Below are positions 6,143-8,583 of a DNA stretch of 8,583 nucleotides, piece by piece. A program made the translations under genes and the position numbers. The stretch comes from CAYXVF01 sp964468125. GTDB taxonomy: Bacteria; Myxococcota; XYA12-FULL-58-9; CAYXVF01. Location of the stretch: NCBI GenBank assembly GCA_964468125.1, contig CAYXVF010000165.1:1-8583 (forward strand), in the 5' to 3' direction. The notes under the pieces were generated by a model. The model ran no database searches. It was not told the DNA's origin and saw nothing but the letters and a program-made list of their open reading frames with translations. The first letter of the stretch is position 1, and each line of letters begins with the position of its first letter.

Positions 6143-8320
6143 TCAGTCCGTGATGACGATGCAGTCCTGCCGGGGGTCGAAGAGGTCGTTGATGTCTAGA
6201 TCGTTAAAGATCGGGTCGTTTCCTGGCAGGTATTTGAAATCCGCGGGGAGGGGCGGGTCCGCGGGGATGTAATCCGAAAGCTGAATCTCATCGATCGTGT
6301 CGTCTCGGGGCGACTCTCGTCCGTTGATGCTGACGGTGCCGGACAGTGGCACTTGCAAGGTCGGCGGCACGTAGCGGGTGCGGATGCAGGCTTGCCGCAC
6401 CAGCGGCACGCCGGAGAGATCGTCGGCGAGGTTTTCGAGAATGAAGAGGCGAATCTCGTTCCAGCCGATGCCCGTGAGTCCCTCGTCCTCGAGGTCGAAG
6501 TTTTTTGTCGTCGGCGCCATCTGAAGCCGCCGGACCGAGTAGTCGTAGCAGGCGCGCCCGTCGACGGTGACCCCGAGCTCGGGGCGATCGTAGCGATAGC
6601 GGTCGCGGATTTGCCGCTCGGTTTGCTCGATCACCGGATTCAGGTGCCACTCGATCTCCCGGCCGTTGGCGAGGCCGTCTTGGTCGATGTCCCGGTCGAC
6701 GTCCCAGATTGTTGGATCGAGGCCAAAGCGGTAGTCGATCAAATCCGTGAAGCCGTCCGCGTCGCTGTCGACGAGATCGCTCGCCGTTCCGAGCGCCTCC
6801 TCCTCGCAATCGTTCAGGCCGTCCTGGTCGCTGTCGAGATAGGAGCGCACCCCACCGACGTTTTGCACCTGACAGTTGAACCAGGTGGTCACGTCGTTCG
6901 GCGTGCAGTTGTCGATCACGCCCGTGCCGCTCAGGCCCGGCTGGTCGATCACCGCGGGCTTGCAAGGATCGTCGTAATCCATGCCGAAGCCGCGTCGATT
7001 CCACTCGATGAAGTCGCTGTAGCCGTCCGCGTCCGTGTCGCGTCGGTAGGGATCCGAGCCGATCTCGAACTCCTCTTCGTCGGTGAGCCCGTCGAAGTCG
7101 CTATCAAAGTGCAGCCCATCCGAGAGAAAGCGCGACGCCATGTTGACCGCGTAGAAGGCGCGAACCACGCGCCCCTGCTTCAGCGAATCGAAATCCAGAT
7201 TCGAGAAGTCGATCGCGTCGCCGCCATAGAACTGGAGGAACTCGCCGTTGCCGATCTCCGCCATCTGCTCGAGGAGCGGCGCGGCCTGCGACGCGTCGCC
7301 AAAGATCTCTATGATCGCCGGGTCCGCGAGCGGGTCGAGCACGAGGCCCGCGTTGAACTGAATCTCGCCGACCTGAAAGTCGTTTTCGAGATCCATGATC
7401 TCTTCGACCTTGCCGAGGATCTGATACGGCTGGTTGTAGTCATTCCCCGCGGAGATCTCGGCGTTCGCAATGCCGCCGAAGAGCTCAGCCGCATCGGTCT
7501 GCTCGAAACAGGTGGTGTCGTTGAATTCGCATACGCCGTTGGAGCAGGTGGTTTGATCCGGGCAGCCTCCACCCGCGCAGGGATTCATGCCGTCGCAGAA
7601 GGACCCGTCCGCGCAAATGCCTGCCTGCAGCAGACACGCTAGAAACTCATTGTCCTCGCACAGGAAGTTCAGGCCGCCAGGGAAGTTCGGGTCCTGGTCG
7701 TTGCCGAGTCCAGCCTGGCACTGAGGATCGGGTAAGCCGTCCGTGATCAGGATATTGATGTACTTCGTGCGCGCGAGCTCGGCGGGGCCACGGAGTGGGT
7801 CGTTGAATACGCCCTCCACGTCGCGGCGGATCTCCGAGAAAGCCACCGACAGGGCCCCTTGGTAGTCGGTCAAGGTGTCCGCTTCGGCGAGGTTGTTGAG
7901 CGCTGGGAGTAGCTCGTTCAGGTCGTTGGAGTAGACGTCGCCGCTGTTGACCGTCGGGGTCGCGGAAACGGATGCGTTGAAGGTGATGATCTTGAAGTAG
8001 GTCGATGGGTTGCGGATGAGCTGGTTGATCGTCTGCTCCACCGCGACGACCCGTTGACGGTTTTGATCCGTGAACTGCTGCGAGCCGGAGCCGTCGACGA
8101 TGAACATGATCTTCACTGGAAATTCAATGTCGGCCGCCGGCGACGTGCAAAACTCGCCCTCTAAGGACAGCTCACCGGCAATCACCTCCGGCTCATCTTC
8201 GACGTCCGGGGGCTCGAGACGGATGTCCGAGCAGGATGCGGAGACCAGTGAAATCAGGGCCAGTGCGGACCAAAACAGCCGCGGGACCCCGGGTCGCGCC
8301 CGAGTTCGCAGGTTAAACAT
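6143..8320 (-). CDS. Predicted lipoprotein with vWA domain and calcium-loop repeats
   Basis: The product has 725 aa. A basic N-terminus and hydrophobic stretch (LFWSALALISLVSASC) end at a probable lipidated Cys30 followed by Ser; the lipobox is slightly unusual, with Ser at -3. The von Willebrand A domain (about 67-375) has DGSGS (76-80), Thr151 in TLTDYQGAL and ITDG with Asp194, so the MIDAS is intact. A Cys-rich insert (221-274) interrupts this domain. Five calcium loops start at 406, 428, 496, 518 and 546, then a beta-rich domain (about 574-665, with RACYDYSV) and a C-terminal FDPRQDCI. The protein is paralogous to the next gene, which has the same order of shared parts. It is the first gene of the set: it starts after a terminator and has a GAGGAG-type site 11 bases upstream. 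A metal-dependent adhesion or assembly role outside the inner membrane is inferred from the family; the ligand is unknown. Confidence 0.96.
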   Translation of the reverse strand: MFNLRTRARPGVPRLFWSALALISLVSASCSDIRLEPPDVEDEPEVIAGELSLEGEFCTSPAADIEFPVKIMFIVDGSGSQQFTDQNRQRVVAVEQTINQLIRNPSTYFKIITFNASVSATPTVNSGDVYSNDLNELLPALNNLAEADTLTDYQGALSVAFSEIRRDVEGVFNDPLRGPAELARTKYINILITDGLPDPQCQAGLGNDQDPNFPGGLNFLCEDNEFLACLLQAGICADGSFCDGMNPCAGGGCPDQTTCSNGVCEFNDTTCFEQTDAAELFGGIANAEISAGNDYNQPYQILGKVEEIMDLENDFQVGEIQFNAGLVLDPLADPAIIEIFGDASQAAPLLEQMAEIGNGEFLQFYGGDAIDFSNLDFDSLKQGRVVRAFYAVNMASRFLSDGLHFDSDFDGLTDEEEFEIGSDPYRRDTDADGYSDFIEWNRRGFGMDYDDPCKPAVIDQPGLSGTGVIDNCTPNDVTTWFNCQVQNVGGVRSYLDSDQDGLNDCEEEALGTASDLVDSDADGFTDLIDYRFGLDPTIWDVDRDIDQDGLANGREIEWHLNPVIEQTERQIRDRYRYDRPELGVTVDGRACYDYSVRRLQMAPTTKNFDLEDEGLTGIGWNEIRLFILENLADDLSGVPLVRQACIRTRYVPPTLQVPLSGTVSINGRESPRDDTIDEIQLSDYIPADPPLPADFKYLPGNDPIFNDLDINDLFDPRQDCIVITD
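6635..7105 (-). repeat. Five calcium-loop repeats
   Basis: This encodes residues 406-562. The loops DSDFDG, DTDADG, DSDQDG, DSDADG and DIDQDG include two pairs with exact 22-residue spacing (406/428 and 496/518), as in the paralogue. The linker between the pairs is 32 residues longer here and contains three cysteines (453, 472, 483). Confidence 0.9.
7499..7660 (-). repeat. Cys-rich insert within the vWA domain
   Basis: This encodes residues 221-274, with ten cysteines, placed after the third MIDAS element (Asp194) and before the domain resumes near KVEEIMDLENDFQVGEIQF. It contains a C-x5-C unit (CDGMNPCAGGGC) like the tandem modules of the paralogue. The paralogue has no such insert at this site. 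Confidence 0.8.
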
Positions 8321-8449
8321 AGTCTGCGGTTCTCCTCGATTTCCCCATCTCGCTTGCGTTTGTGTATCCTAGCGCACTTTGCCCCGCGCTTCTCCCCAGA
8401 ACGCACCTTTTTACAACTTTCGAGCGGGCCTAAGTCGCTGAAATTGCGT
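8321..8449. promoter_or_regulatory. Intergenic region expected to hold the operon promoter
   Basis: The 129 bases between the terminator of the upstream gene and the ATG at 8320 are the only place in the window where a promoter for the three lipoprotein genes is required. A minus-strand GAGGAG at 8332-8337 is the likely ribosome-binding site, 11 bases from the start codon. A weak -10-like TAGGAT lies at 8366-8371, but there is no matching -35 box at normal spacing, and I see no sigma-54 site. The promoter is therefore inferred from layout, not from a recognised sequence. Confidence 0.45.
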
Positions 8450-8483
8450 AAAAAAAAGCCCCCTCGAGCGCGCTCGAGGGGGC
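8450..8483 (-). terminator. Rho-independent terminator (perfect palindrome plus T-run)
   Basis: Positions 8458-8483 form a perfect 26-base palindrome, each arm being GCCCCCTCGAGCG or its complement. On the minus strand it is followed by eight T residues (8457-8450). There is no T-run on the other side, so it acts on minus-strand transcripts. It lies 28 bases past the stop codon of the gene at the right edge and separates it from the lipoprotein operon. Confidence 0.92.
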
Positions 8484-8511
8484 GAATTGTGAACAGCGAT
8501 CGAAGCCTCGA

Positions 8512-8583
8512 TCAGGCTCGTCGTCGGCGTCGAAGACCCATGCCGAAGAGCGCGAGGGCCAGACCGGCCAAGCCCGAGGCACC
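8512..8583 (-). CDS. C-terminal end of a PEP-CTERM-like exported protein (runs off the right edge)
   Basis: Only the last 23 codons and the TGA are visible. They encode GAS, a hydrophobic segment GLAGLALALFGMGL and a terminal RRRRRA. A small-residue hydrophobic helix followed directly by an arginine cluster at the extreme C-terminus is the hallmark of PEP-CTERM and related sorting tails, which exosortase-type enzymes process at the cell envelope. The diagnostic PEP motif would fall just upstream, outside the window, so it cannot be confirmed; a MYXO-CTERM-type tail or another single-helix anchor is the alternative. A strong terminator follows, so this gene is transcribed separately from the three lipoprotein genes. 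What the main part of the protein does cannot be seen. Confidence 0.65.
   Translation of the reverse strand, partial: GASGLAGLALALFGMGLRRRRRA

Noticed and set aside
6353..7642. Long plus-strand open frame (429 codons)
   Set aside because: It is antisense to the calcium-loop and vWA region. The repeated GAC/GTC codons of the real gene produce a valine-rich, stop-poor shadow.
8498..8513. Small hairpin (GATCGA, loop AGCC, TCGATC) at the stop codon of the right-edge gene
   Set aside because: The stem is only six base pairs with no T-run. The strong terminator 15 bases further on explains termination.

Overview
The window looks like a piece of chromosome from a GC-rich, Gram-negative, deltaproteobacterial or Myxococcota-like organism. 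This is inferred from gene style: large lipoproteins built from von Willebrand A, thrombospondin-3-like calcium-binding, MopE-like Asp/Cys and short Cys-rich modules, and a PEP-CTERM-like protein tail at one edge. No ribosomal or other taxonomic marker is present, so the assignment is provisional.

All supported genes lie on the minus strand, so they are transcribed from right to left. At the right edge (8512-8583) is the last 23 codons of a gene whose product ends in a hydrophobic stretch and an arginine cluster, as PEP-CTERM-type surface proteins do. A perfect 26-base palindrome followed by a T-run (8450-8483) terminates that gene. After about 130 bases of non-coding DNA, which should hold a promoter, come three long genes in a row: 8320-6143, 6120-3142 and about 3262-224. 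The first two are 22 bases apart and the last two overlap, so they probably form one operon.

The first two genes encode paralogous predicted lipoproteins (725 and 992 aa). Each has a von Willebrand A domain with an intact metal-ion adhesion site, five DxDxDG-type calcium loops, a beta-rich domain and a shared C-terminal FDPxxDCI motif. The second also carries about 400 extra residues: four MopE-like motifs and six Cys modules. The third gene encodes a predicted lipoprotein of about 1000 aa made of several PPC-like beta-sandwich modules, two of which contain the same kind of Cys module. I infer a set of exported, outer-membrane or surface-anchored, calcium-stabilised adhesion or assembly proteins. 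The sequence does not show the ligand or the biological process, and I do not recognise a characterised system.

Downstream of the operon (1-93) is the N-terminus of a probable transposase on the same strand, so the left flank of the cluster probably borders an insertion sequence. The 130 bases between it and the operon contain no gene or terminator that I can support.
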